From the NCBI GenBank assembly GCA_017398105.1, contig JAFQHF010000115.1:1-15343 (forward strand): DNA of 15,343 bases. Direction: 5' to 3'. Position 1 is the stretch's first letter, and the number at the start of each line of letters is the position of its first letter. The position numbers and the translations under genes are program-made. The notes under the pieces were generated by a model. The model ran no database searches. It saw only the letters and a program-made list of their open reading frames with translations, and had not been told where the DNA came from. The stretch comes from Oscillospiraceae bacterium. Its GTDB lineage: Bacteria; Bacillota_A; Clostridia; Oscillospirales; Oscillospiraceae. Positions 1 through 11,600 of this stretch are shown here, one piece after another.

Positions 1-180
1 ACAGCTCCCTTTACACAAGGGTAAGCGAAGCGCAGTCAGCGGAAGTGAATGACAGCCCGGTGGGCTGTCAGAGCCGCTGACCGGGCTGCCCGCAGGCAGC
101 CTTGGGCGCTCCCGCGCCAGAGGTTTTTTGACACGCTGAAAGGGTACCGTTCAAAAAACGGTACCCTTCAGCCTGTCAAA
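1..180. repeat. Intergenic hairpin cluster, left edge
   Basis: This non-coding stretch is almost continuous inverted repeats. Seen directly: CCCTT/AAGGG at 7-21; a nested hairpin with GTCAGCGG (35-42) pairing to CCGCTGAC (74-81) around GACAGCCC/GGGCTGTC (51-69); GGCTGCC/GGCAGCC at 84-101; GGCGC/GCGCC at 105-118; and a long near-perfect stem at 127-180 (TTTGACA-GCTGAA-GGGTACCGTT and its complement, with one bulge and one mismatch). The last stem lies 68 bases beyond the stop of the small membrane protein gene. It has no U-tract after it on either strand, so it is not a textbook intrinsic terminator, though it could stop or stabilise the operon transcript. The cluster may continue left of the window. 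Confidence 0.7.
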
Positions 181-247
181 GAACAGCGTTAAATTTTCGT
201 ACTTTTTACGGCAAAATCGCAGGGGCTGCCGCACCGCCTGCCGGGAA

Positions 248-631
248 TTACCGGAGCAATTCTTCCGACAGCCGCAAAATCTCCGGAGCGATCCGCTGAC
301 GCTCTTTTCGCAAAACGGTATTGTACAGCGGATATGCCAGAGCGACCATGACCAGGCCCAGAATGCCTGTCAAAATGCCGATCACCATTGCCAGATGCCC
401 CAGCGCTGCCCCCAAATCCGTCATGCACAGGCTCATGCCGGTGCCCAGGACCAGCGCACCCAGTACACCAATGGCAATGGAAAAAGCCTGAGCTTTCTGG
501 GTGGGAATGCTGTGAAGTCTGCGAAGCTGCTCCATTTTATCCTCCTGCGGGGGAAGATACTTTTTGCGGATCGCTTCAATTTCCTGCTGACGCTCTGCGC
601 TATAGGTATATTCAAAGGAATTATTCTCCAT
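248..631 (-). CDS. Small two-helix membrane protein (paralogue of the gene at 4353-4730)
   Basis: A 127-residue protein of unknown function. It has a charged N-terminal helix-forming part (residues 1-45, with the motif FEYTYSAERQQEI and an IRKKYLP stretch). Two hydrophobic segments follow at about 50-72 (containing ALVLGTGMSLCM) and 77-104 (ending AYPLYN), then a charged cytoplasmic-looking tail RIAPEILRLSEELL. The ATG at 629-631 has AGGAG seven bases upstream. The start overlaps the stop of the preceding membrane protein gene by 11 bases, which implies translational coupling; this is the last gene of the run. The same architecture and flanking motifs recur in the 125-residue protein at 4353-4730, so the two arose by duplication. 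I do not recognise a named family and assign no biochemical role. Confidence 0.85.
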   Translation of the reverse strand: MENNSFEYTYSAERQQEIEAIRKKYLPPQEDKMEQLRRLHSIPTQKAQAFSIAIGVLGALVLGTGMSLCMTDLGAALGHLAMVIGILTGILGLVMVALAYPLYNTVLRKERQRIAPEILRLSEELLR

Positions 632-1589
632 AGTTGCTCTCCTGTAGTTTTTTGATTTCCCGGTTCGCCCTTCGGATCATATAGATGCCGATGCTGACCA
701 CCGACAGGCAGACGGCACAGCCGGTCAGGATGTTCATCCCGTGCTCCCAGTCTTCTCCGGTTCCAAAGGTATGGAACATGCTGGCCTGAAGGGAAAACAT
801 GGCAAAAAATGCCTGGGCCAGACCCAGCATCCGGATGGAAGAGTCCACAGGCCGGACATGCTTTCTGTCTTTTGCAATGCTGACAAAGGAATTTATGATC
901 TTATAAAAAGCAAAGAGCGCGGTGGTGATGACCATGATCTGTCCATGCTCTTCCGCCCGGTTCCAGTTGACCATTTGAAAGACAATGCCAATCAGCGTCA
1001 GGTGCATCAGCAGGATCAGCACACCGCAGAACCGGTAGGACTTCCACTGCAGCTCCGGCGTTTTGGCATACCTTCTGCGCAGGATCTGGAACAGCTGGAT
1101 CAGCGACTGGGCCATATTGTAGATGCCGTCGCAGCCGACCCAGGCGGAGCCCAGGATCACACCGGAAGCGATCTTGAAGCAGCCGTATGCAAAGTTGATG
1201 AACTGCTCCGCATACAAGCCCAGCCGGAAATGCAGCTCCTGATTTTCCAGAACTGCGGTAAGCTTCGGATGACCGGAAAGCCAGGCCCTGCCGCGGCGAA
1301 TCCCGGACGGCAGCTTTACACACAAAGCCGTCAGGGCATAGGCAGACAGCGGATACAATACATACGCGATGATCTGCGTTTCCCTTCCCCCGGCAAACAC
1401 CCATACCAGTCCGGAAGCACAGGCAGCGCTGAGCAGCAGCACAAGAGAAAAGGGCAGTCCGAACAGGCACTTCCAGAAACGCCAGTGCACCGTCACATGC
1501 CAGGCTTTTTTACAGGCAGTGGCTGCGGCTTTCCAGCCCTTCCAGTGACCAAAGGATTCCCAGCCTTTTTTGAAATCCGGTTTTTTCAT
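621..1589 (-). CDS. Polytopic membrane protein of unknown function
   Basis: A 322-residue protein. The ATG at 1587-1589 is chosen because AGGAG lies eight bases upstream and the histidine kinase ends four bases before it; a start further upstream at 1634 would run into the kinase gene. The N-terminal 40 residues are rich in Lys and Trp (KKGWESFGHWKGWKAA, then HWRFWKC) and look like an amphipathic membrane-surface helix. About seven hydrophobic segments follow, including SLVLLLSAACASGLVWVF, IIAYVLYPLSAYALTALC, VLILLMHLTLIGIVFQMV and CAVCLSVVSIGIYMI, and a short charged tail ends the protein. No transporter or enzyme motif is visible. Position directly after the sensor kinase suggests a partner or an output of that system, but this is inference from gene order only. 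Confidence 0.85.
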   Translation of the reverse strand: MKKPDFKKGWESFGHWKGWKAAATACKKAWHVTVHWRFWKCLFGLPFSLVLLLSAACASGLVWVFAGGRETQIIAYVLYPLSAYALTALCVKLPSGIRRGRAWLSGHPKLTAVLENQELHFRLGLYAEQFINFAYGCFKIASGVILGSAWVGCDGIYNMAQSLIQLFQILRRRYAKTPELQWKSYRFCGVLILLMHLTLIGIVFQMVNWNRAEEHGQIMVITTALFAFYKIINSFVSIAKDRKHVRPVDSSIRMLGLAQAFFAMFSLQASMFHTFGTGEDWEHGMNILTGCAVCLSVVSIGIYMIRRANREIKKLQESNYGE

Positions 1590-1593
1590 GCTA

Positions 1594-2661
1594 TTATCTC
1601 CTGAATTTGACAGTAAATGTGCTTCCATGTCCATATACGCTCTGAACGGTGATCTCGCCGCTGAGGATGTCCACCACCCGCTTCACCAGCGCAAGGCCCA
1701 GGCCGTTGCCCTGGGTGGCATGGGAGGTATCACCCTGATAGAATTTTTCAAAGATATGCTTTCCGGTTTCCGGTGTCATCCCGCAGCCGGTATCCCGGAC
1801 GGACACGGTCACATGGGTTTCGTTGGCCTTTAGGGACAGGCCCACAGTGCCGCCCTCCGGTGTGAATTTTACGGCATTGGAGATCAGATTGTTCCATATC
1901 AGACTCAGCAGCTCCGGGTCGGATCTTATGCGGACATCCTCGGCAATATCCGTTTCGATTTCCAGACATTTCCGCTCCCAGGTGTCTTCAAAGGCAAGCA
2001 GACTCTCACATAGCTGTTCTCCCAGGTCAAATTCCTGGGGCTGGGGAAAGATCTGCTGATTTTCCAGCTTGTTCAGCTTCAGAATGTTGGTGATCAGCGC
2101 CGCCAGCCGCCGGGAGCTGTGGGAAATGGCTTTCGCATATTCGATGCGGTCTTCCTCAGAGATTTCCGGCTTCTGCAGCATGGTGGCGTAATTGCCCATG
2201 ACTGCCAGAGGGGTCTTCAGCTCATGGGACACATTGGCAATAAAATCGGTGCGCAGGGTTTCTGTCCCCTGCAGCTCGGCGGTCATCTTGTTGATGGCCC
2301 TGATGATCTCGTTGAAGCCGGTTTCTCCGGCAAATTCCTTCACCGGTTCAATGCGGACGGAGAAATCGCCCAGCATCACCTGATCCAGCGCATCCATGAT
2401 CTGCTTTACAGGCTTTTCCACCATCTGTTTCCGGCGGACATAGTCAATCGTTCCGGAAACAACGGTAATCAGGATCACATTGGCAAAAACCAGCTTTGCG
2501 GCAGTCTCCACATTTTCCTTGGTCAGCACCAGCCCCATGGAGTCCCGCATCACCGATACAAACAGCATGGTGCAGCAGGATACCACGAAGGCCACCAGCA
2601 GGAAAAACACCAGATAATTGTTGAGTGCCCGAAGGAACTGCTTATACTTGGTCTTATTCAT
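1594..2661 (-). CDS. Membrane sensor histidine kinase, short extracytoplasmic loop
   Basis: A 355-residue HAMP-type sensor kinase that would autophosphorylate on His146 (FIANVSHELKTPL) and pass the phosphate to the regulator encoded just upstream. Order: TM1 about 17-38, a loop of only about 15 residues, TM2 about 54-74, HAMP-like linker about 75-130, dimerisation/phosphoacceptor helix pair 131-200, and an HATPase domain. The latter has an N box at Asn262 (ISNAVKFTPEGG), a G1 box DTGCG at 290-294, an F box FEKF at 304-307 and a G2 box GNGLGL at 318-323. All catalytic motifs are intact. The ATG overlaps the regulator stop by four bases (ATGA), which indicates coupled translation. So short an external loop is typical of kinases that sense within the membrane or through a partner protein, and the neighbouring membrane proteins are candidates. 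The signal is unknown. Confidence 0.96.
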   Translation of the reverse strand: MNKTKYKQFLRALNNYLVFFLLVAFVVSCCTMLFVSVMRDSMGLVLTKENVETAAKLVFANVILITVVSGTIDYVRRKQMVEKPVKQIMDALDQVMLGDFSVRIEPVKEFAGETGFNEIIRAINKMTAELQGTETLRTDFIANVSHELKTPLAVMGNYATMLQKPEISEEDRIEYAKAISHSSRRLAALITNILKLNKLENQQIFPQPQEFDLGEQLCESLLAFEDTWERKCLEIETDIAEDVRIRSDPELLSLIWNNLISNAVKFTPEGGTVGLSLKANETHVTVSVRDTGCGMTPETGKHIFEKFYQGDTSHATQGNGLGLALVKRVVDILSGEITVQSVYGHGSTFTVKFRR

Positions 2662-5600
2662 TTGATCACCGCCTTGTAGCCCAGGCCATGGACGGTCTTG
2701 ATCTCAAAATCCTCGCAGCCGGACAGCTTCGTGCGCAGCTTGGTCATATACACATCCACCGCTCTGAGGGCCGTATTGGTATCCGCATCCCAGAATTCAT
2801 CCATCAGCTGCTGACGGGTGAAGGTCTTCTTGGGATAGGACAGCAGCTTGTAGAGGATGTTGAATTCCCGGTTTGTAAAGGAAATCTCCTCCCCTGCCAG
2901 CATGGCAATATGCTCATCCATATCCATGGAGAAGCTGCCCACTTCCAGCTTCCGGGAGGCTGCAATCCTGGCCCGCCGCAGCAGGGCGCCGATCCGCAAA
3001 AACAGCTCATCCAGATCAATGGGCTTGACCATGTAATCGTCCACACCGATCCGGTAGCCCCGCTGCTTGGAGGCAAAATCATCCCGGGCCGTCATGAACA
3101 GGATCGGAATATTTTCATTCAGCGCGCGTACGGTCTTCGCAAATTCAAAGCCGTCGATCCCGGGCATCATGATATCCGATACGATCAGATCAAACACCCG
3201 CTCATACATAGCATCATAGGCTTCCCCGGCGCTTAAGGCACCTGTCGCCCGATAGCCGCTGGAATTCAGGAAGGTGCACACCGTACGGTTTAAGTCTCTG
3301 TCGTCCTCCACCACCAAAATGTGAAACATAGACAAGCCTCCAAATTCAGGAATTTTCATAAGCATAGCACGCAAATGTTAACGTTTTGTTTGCGTTTTCA
3401 AATATAGAAGTCCATGAGAAAAATTTCTCATGGGCTTTCATGGGCTTGCAGACTGTAGCAAAAGCCTCGCAGAGTTTTCTGCGTAAGCAGAAAATAAAGT
3501 CCAAAAGCGTTTTCGACCGCGGCGCACCCCAGGGTGGCTTCTCTTGCCCTTTCAGGGCAATTCACCTTCTGTACGTGGGCGAAAACACATATCAGGCTGC
3601 AAGTGTGGAATCTGTTCGCTGTAGGCGAACAGATTATGCGCGCAGCAGACTGCAAAAAGCTGGCGGAAAGCCCCGAAGGGGATTTTCGACATGCTGAAGC
3701 CCATGAGAAAAATTTCTCATGGGCTTGTTGAAGGCTTATGCTTTTGGCTGCCGGTATCCGGCAAAAATCATGCTGAACGTCAGCACCATGACCAGGGCGC
3801 AGAAGCCGCAGGCAATCACGGGGATATTCGTCAGCGTGGTGGTCTTCACAAAGCTTGATGCCATCATCATGAAGAACAGCATCGCATTGGTCAGAATCAG
3901 ACCGGGGATCATGCGCTGCATGGGCTGCAGCTCCCGGCAGACAGGGATCACGGCGGAAATAAATACGATGTCCGCTGCAATGGAGATAAACAGCATATCG
4001 GTAAAGCTGGGATTCAGGATGTAGTTGGGATTAAAGATCTGTCCGGCCCAGGTCAGCAGCAGAATCCAGGCAAGATACACGAGCATCAGAACCAGCGTCA
4101 CAATGTAGCTGCTGATCACATCCTGAATGGCGCTGACTTCTTTATCTGCCTTGGGGAAGTTTTTAAAGATGCAGAAGAAGGGGACGATTGCCGCACACAC
4201 ACCCACCAGCTGAATGGAATCGCCGGAGGTCAGGGTACGGTAGGAGGCCAGCACCAGCAGAACCACGGCCGGTACGGACATGCGGACTTTTCTGAGTTTT
4301 TGCAGAATCAGTGTGAGCATTTAACGTTCCTCCTGTTTTTATGATAGATTTATCATTCTCCAACGGCAATCTCATCTGTCAGGCGCAGGATCTCCGGTGC
4401 GATCTTTTCCCGATCCTGTTTTACGATGTGGTTGTAAAGGGGATAGGTTGCCGCCACACCGGCAAGACCGATGCACCCGATCACAATCCCCGGAAAGAAC
4501 AGGCTTCCGGCCCAAACCAGGCAGCAGCTCATACCCAGACCCAGAACCAGGGCATACAGAATGCCGTGAGCCAAAGATACCGCCGTTCCCCGCCTGGTCA
4601 CGCCTGCATCCAGGGCACGCAGCTGATCCAGCCTTGTCACTTCTCTGGGCAGATATTTCGCCCGGATTCTCTGAATCTCCCTCTGCCGGGGCGCAGAATA
4701 GGTATATTCAAAAATTTCTGTTTCAGCCAACGGGATCAACTCCAGACAATTACTTCAGGCCCAGGAACATGGGGATCAGCATCAGCAGCAGAACGATGCC
4801 CACAATGCCCACCAGAATACCGGGCAGCATCAGATTCCAGACCATGATCATGCACATACCGATACCCAGCACCAGGGCAGCAAACACACCGTACAGAACC
4901 TTACCGGCAGTTTTCCAGTTGATCTTGATTTTCCGGCCGGAGCGGAGCCAGGCAACAATGGACTGGATCAGCAGGACGATGGCACCGATGGCAGTGCAAA
5001 CGACACCAATCTCGAATGCATTCCACTCAGGCAGCAGACACATGCACATGCCCAGCGCAAACAGCAGTCCGCCGATGGTGCCAACGATCAAATTCACAAA
5101 TGCAGATTTCTTCACGTTTATATTCTCCTTATGTATTTTCCTTAGCGGCGCTTACCGGCGTTGCGGCCGGCTTCCAAACTTGCTCCGATTCTGGCTTTCT
5201 GGGCGGCCTCCCGGGCCTTCTGATCCTCGGCAATGCGAGCCTTGGCATCCTCCAGGGTTTCGCCTTCCCTGGTCAGGAACTTGCCGACAAACTTGTCAGT
5301 CATCTTGTTAAAGCCGCCGACCACGGTATCCTCTACCTTTTTGTAGCCTTCCACCACACCGGACTCAATCTGCCTGTATCCGGTAACGACACCTTCCTCA
5401 ATTTTCTCATAACCCTCGATGATGCCGTCCGCAATCTTTTCGTTTGTTTCCTGGAAATTAGCCATATGGATCTTCTCCTTCACAGTTATTTTCATTTGAT
5501 GGCATTATTTTACTTTGGCGTTGCTTCCAAAATGCTTCTGTTATGTTTCTGAAATATTAAAAAACCATTGCAAAACCGGATGCAGCTCGCCAAAAAGAAA

Positions 5601-8600
5601 AAGCACCCCGTTGGGGTGCTGCCGGTGACCGGACTCGATTGCGGTTTTGCTCCGCAAAACCTGTAGTGTTGTCACCGTCCAGCCGGTGACAAGCAGATGC
5701 CCACCGGGCATCTGCATTTGATGGGTTCGAGTCCGCTTTCGATACCAAAAGAAAAAGCACCCCGTTGGGGTGCTGCCGGTAATCGGACTCGATTGCGGTT
5801 TTGCTTCGCAAAACCTGTAGTGTTGTCACCGTCCAGCCGGTGACAAGCAGATGCCCACCGGGCATCTGCATTTGATGGGTTCGAGTCCACCTTCGATACC
5901 AAAAGAAAAAGCACCCCGTTGGGGTGCTTTTTCTTTTGGTGCCGGTGACCGGACTCGAACCGGTACGCCATCGCTGGCGGCGGATTTTGAGTCCAGAATC
6001 ACATTTGGAAACCTATAGAAGCCATGAGAATATGCAGGAAGGCTCTGAATCCCGAAAATGCCGTCATATCAACGTTTTTTCCGTTTTTGTTGTTAGATTT
6101 CGGTGCAGGGCACCACCTTCTCAAACATCCCCAAATTCTCCCATTGATAGAAAACTGATAGAAGGTGGAGATACCTATGTCAAAGATAAAAACCATAAGC
6201 GGACACTACGATACTGCCTACAGCATCGCCCATAACAACCGATTTTTCGTTACCAAAAATGTGGATATTCAGCGGACTCCACGGAATTACAATTGCGTTG
6301 CAGCCGGAGAAGAGACTTGCTTCAATCCGGATAATCCGCGCCACATCTCAGAATTTTGGAAGCGTTACAAGGATTTAAGTGACCTATATTGGCAAAAACG
6401 ATCCATTGAGCAGCTTCTCGCTTATCGGCGTTATCAGGAGCACCTGGAATACATGCGCAAATACTGCTACTCTGTTTTTCTTTTCCCCAATAATGCCATC
6501 GAATCCCTGATTACCCTATTGTTCCTGCCTCTGCTGGTTCCCTGCGGAATCTATCTGAATCACAAACAGCAACAAGCAAAGGCAGAATGGGAGCAATTCA
6601 AAGAAGAGCAATGGCTGCAGGATCTGTATTTCAAAGCCAGTAAGGCATCTCTTCGCAGTGCACTTTATGCCCACGATCACGCAACAGGGACAAAACATTT
6701 GTACCGTATGGACTGCATCGTAACTGAGATGACGCAGCATGCAGAAACCTTGATACAGAATACCCCCACCGTTTTTACCGAACCAGAACCATCGACACGC
6801 TTTGCAACGTTAGAAGAGATCTACGGCAAACTGTACGAGCCTTCTTTCCGGGAGTTTCAGTCCAGACAGAGACCCTGTCGAAGATACCATGGCACTTACC
6901 TGGAGCAGATCCGCGAAGGACAACAGTCTCAGATCAAGAACAGGCAGCAAAGTAAAAATGCAAAATCTCGAAAAACAGCCGAGGCAATTGAGATGGTATT
7001 TTGCATTGGTGATATGGACAACACCGGCTATGCACAGGCTTTACCCGATGCCAAACGCTCAGAGGAACTGCTGAAGGATTTTTGCAATTATCTGATGGAA
7101 AACCCAAAACTTTGCTGTGTCACCACCAGAGAACTGAATGACCCGAACTGGTCACCGCCGTTCAAGAACGGCCTGATTGTCCTGAATCTGACAATGCATG
7201 CCGACGAAGCAACCCCCGGCGTGCATCTTACCTGCATTCCCTATTCCCGCAATTGCAGCCGAGGTCCTAAGGCACAGGCCTCATTGGGTCGTGTGATGAC
7301 CGGCATGGGATATCCCTCTACCTGGAAAGATATTCTCGATGAAAAAGGCAAAAGAATTCCAAAGAGGAACAGAAAAGGAGAAATCATTCGCAACAAGGAC
7401 GGAACTGTTCGCTGTCAGCAGGAACCGGATCAGCAAGGCATCATTGACTGGATTGAAGACCAGAAACATTGGCTCCAAAAAGAAATGAGGCAGCGATACG
7501 GCTGGGAGAGAGAATACAAGGGCTCTCATCCCCGTGGGAATCTATCCACACCAGATTATCAGGCCGCCCGGGCCAGGGAGAGAAAAGAAGCATTTCAGCA
7601 GATCCTTACGGAGTCTCTAACAAACTATGATGAACGAGTCTATAAACTTTCCAAAAAGTTAGACAATTCCGTTGCGCCACAGTGGATAAATGCCCGCAAC
7701 CAGGAAACCATCGAACGTTTTTAGCAGTCTGCTCTGATGCAGAATATGACAAAATTCTGGAAAGAGCCTCACAATATCTGGATCAGCTGGCAATAACGGA
7801 GCAGAATCACGCAAGAGCTGATCTTCTGAAGAAAATTCGCGATTATGAAGCACGTACACTTCCCCCAATTAGAAAGACCCATTCTCAGCGGGATGAAAGA
7901 TAAGCCATGTTTACAGATACCGGGCGCAGAGTTTTCTCTGCGCCCGACTGCGTTATTGGGAATTATTTGGCAAAGGTCAGCTTTAAATTCACTGTACCGT
8001 TTGCCTTTGTGCTTTCATTGCCTTCCAGGAAAACATTCAGATTCAGGGTGACCGTCTTGCCGATGAGGCTGGAGTCCACCTTGCCCTCCTTGTAGCCGAT
8101 AGCGAACGCGCCGTTGCCGTAATCAATGATTTCCAGGATATTCTGGTACTTCTTGTCCTTGATCTCCACGGTTTTTACCTTGTTCAGAGAAGTATCCGCA
8201 GAAGCAACGGTGAAGGTTACACGGCAATTCTTGTCCTTGGCAAACATGGTTTCGCTGTCGGCGGTGGCTGTCAGCTTGGCGGTGCCCATGGTGACCTTCA
8301 GGGAGGTCAGCTTGGATTCTACCACGATGCCATTGCCGAAGTCGGTTACCAGTTTGGCCTGGTATTTCAGGGTGTGGTCAACTTCTCCGGACTTGGTGAC
8401 GGTAAATGTTCCGTCAGCATTTCTGGTAATGTCGAACAGGTTGGTTACAGGCTCAGCGTACTTATCGGCGGAACAATAAATCTCGATGCGCTCCTCACGT
8501 TCTGCGTTGGCTCCGCAGTTCTTGTAGGTGGGCGTGACGGTAACGCTGCTTCCGTCACGGATCACGTCGATGCCGCCGATCAGCTTGAGGGTTCCGGTGA

Positions 8601-11600
8601 TGGCAGACCTGTTCTGGGCAGGGATGTTCACCGTCAGCGTGGTGGCCGCGGACTTTTCGCTGGCCTTTACCAGAAGCTTATAGCTTGCAGCAAATTCGGT
8701 GCTTTCGTTAACAGAAATGCTGAGTTTGCCGTTATTATAGGTAATGTCCAGCTTGCCCTCTGCGCTGTTCTTGCCGGTCTTGTCCATCAGCTGCCAGACG
8801 GGAGTGCCCAAAGTATAGCCCTTGGTGGTGCTGGTGACAGTGAGTTCTGCGCTGTCAGAAACTGTCTTGTTCAGCGTGATGTTTGTCGCAGACAGTTTCA
8901 GCTTCAGGGCCGTCTGCTTGATGGTCAGCTTCACGGTGTTCTCGCAGATGCTGCCGTTGGGCAGGGTCAGCTTCAGGGTCATCTGGTACGTGTTACCCAT
9001 GGTCAGCTGTTCCGGTTCTGTGCAGCTGACACGGAAGGTATTGCCATCCTGTTCCACCTCGAAGAATTCTCCTGCGTTGGCATTCAGAATGTTCTTGCCC
9101 TTCATTTCTGCAACGGAGTATTCCCATTCAGAAACAGCCGCACCGGAATAATTCTTGAAGGTAGGCGTAACGGCCACCTCATTCTCCGGGAAGCTCAGAT
9201 CAATGCTTCCGGTGGCCTTCAGGGTCATAGAGGGCGCCTTTTCCACGGTCTTGATAGTGGCACTCACCTCCCGGCTGCCGCCTGCGCTGATGTACAGCTT
9301 GTAGGTGGTACCGTTGGGAGTCTTGTCCGTAGTGCTGATGGTGAGGATTCCGTTTGCGAAGTTCAGTGCCAGTTCTCCGGAGTTCAGTTTGTTGTTCTTC
9401 TTACTGTCTTCCAGTCTGAAGGTGGGATTTGTGACTCTGTAATCTGCGGGAGTCGCCGTCACAGTGATCTTCGCGGCATCCCCAATATCAGGATTCAGGG
9501 TGATGTTGGTAGAAGACAGCTTCAGAGTGACTGCGGTGTTCTTTAACGTCAGATTCAGGTTCAGCTTTTCTTCCGTTCCCTCGAAAGAAACAGAAATGAC
9601 GATCTTACCGGGAACAGCAGAATCCGTGGTTTTTAATGTGAAGGTGCCGTCAGTAATATTGAAGTTCTCAACTACATAACCATTGGAGGCCGTAATGCCG
9701 GTGACCTTCAGGCTTTCCAGGGTATCCTTCTTATTGGAAGGCATCAGCTTCATCTGTACGCCATTGGAGTTCTCTGCGTCAGCACTCATGTTCACATTCG
9801 TTGCAGACAACTTCACGCCGGGGGCCTTGTAGCTGTTCCGGACATTCAGCGTAATGGCCGCAGGAATGTTCCACTCCTCGGTTTCTACCTGAAGCACAGC
9901 CTTTCCGGAGGCATTCTTGGCAATGTCGGTTCCGGTAAGGGTCAGCTTGGTGCCATCCAGCGTCAGCCAGCTGGGCAGGCTGGTTGCGGTGATATTTGTG
10001 ACAGTCGCGCCGGTGATCTGGATTTCCTGAGACTGGCCGGTGTAGAAGGAGTTGAAGTTGGCAATGGTTGCTTTCAGCTTGGGCAGGGTGTTCTTCACCG
10101 TCAAAGTCAGGGCTTCGCTTTCGTATTCCGTTCCGGCTACGGTAATCGTGATGGTACCCACATACTTACCCTTGGCCTCATTCCTGCCCTTCTCGGTGGG
10201 AATGATAGCCAGGGTTCGGTCATCCAGAATGCCCAGGGTGAACAGTTCTGCAATCTTATCATCTGTAAATCTTGCGCTTTCGATGGCAACACCCAGGTCA
10301 GGTGTTTCATTTTTTGTTCCTACAGACTGGGCAGAATAGTTCTGGGGCAGCTTCAGCAGGACTTCCAGGGTTACATAATCTGCGCTGTAACGCTCGATAT
10401 TAAGCTTATTGGTGCTAAGCTGGATGCCCTCAATGACCATTTCTTCCGTCACATCGATCCGGCAGCGGTCGGTGAGGGTGATATCTCCATCAGTGACGGT
10501 AGCAATGACGTAAGCGGTGCCCACATTCCGGGCCGTCACATTGCCGCTGCGGTCAACGGAAAGGATTTCTTCATTATCTACGCTCCACTGGACCTCCTCT
10601 GAGAATTTTGCGGGTTGGACATTGGCAGTAAGTTGGAAACTTGTTCCCGTCTCCAGGGCAATGTAATTCTGAGACATTGTAATGGCTGTCATGCCCTGAA
10701 CATCATCTCCGCCAGGAATATCTTCGTTGCCAGGATTTTCTTCCCCAGGGGTATCCTCGTCATCCCAAGATATTTGTCCGCTATATTCAATTTCCTTGGA
10801 ATAACAACTTTGACACTCACGATACCGAATGCCTACGGATTCCTCAGTAGCTTCTTGCTCGATTATCCAATCGCCAAAGATATGTTCACTGCAAGCAGTA
10901 AGCACTTCAATGGCAATGGTATCACCGCAAATGTCACAACACTTGGAACGGTATCCATCAAAGTCTTCAGAAGGAGCAATTTCCACATTCCATGTATCAC
11001 TATAGCAAGTATGGGCTTCAACAGTATCAATTACGATGGTTTTGACATTTCCTTCATCATCTTCAATGTAGAGAATTCCATCTTCTGTAGACAATGCTGT
11101 AACTTCCAGAATGGCATTTCCCGTAAAGGTCAGCACACCATTTTCATAGCTGGCAGTCTCATTATCGGTTTCAATCAGGAAGTTTCCATCAGCCGTCCCC
11201 GAAGAACAAACTGCAATTCCAGCATCGGCAGCAGAGGCATATTCGATCCACGCACGGAAAGTCGTACCGGATTCTTTGTGTACATTGTATGCCGCGATCT
11301 GATTCTCGACTTGCTTGACATAGGCAACAGCGTCATCATATCCCGTTACATCGTCAGGGGCGCCGAACATCTGTGCGTACCACGGAGAACTGATTTTGCC
11401 CATAGCAGTGATCATCCAGTTGTACATATATTTGCCCCAATTATCCACTCCCATATAGGGTGATTCCGTGGGGGTTAACACGACATCATACGGAATAGTT
11501 GTTGTAGAACCATCCATAGTGCTTACCAGCACATCGTCAACCACATACTTAATCGGGATAGTGGATATCATGGTCCGAAGGGAATCAAAGGCATTATAGG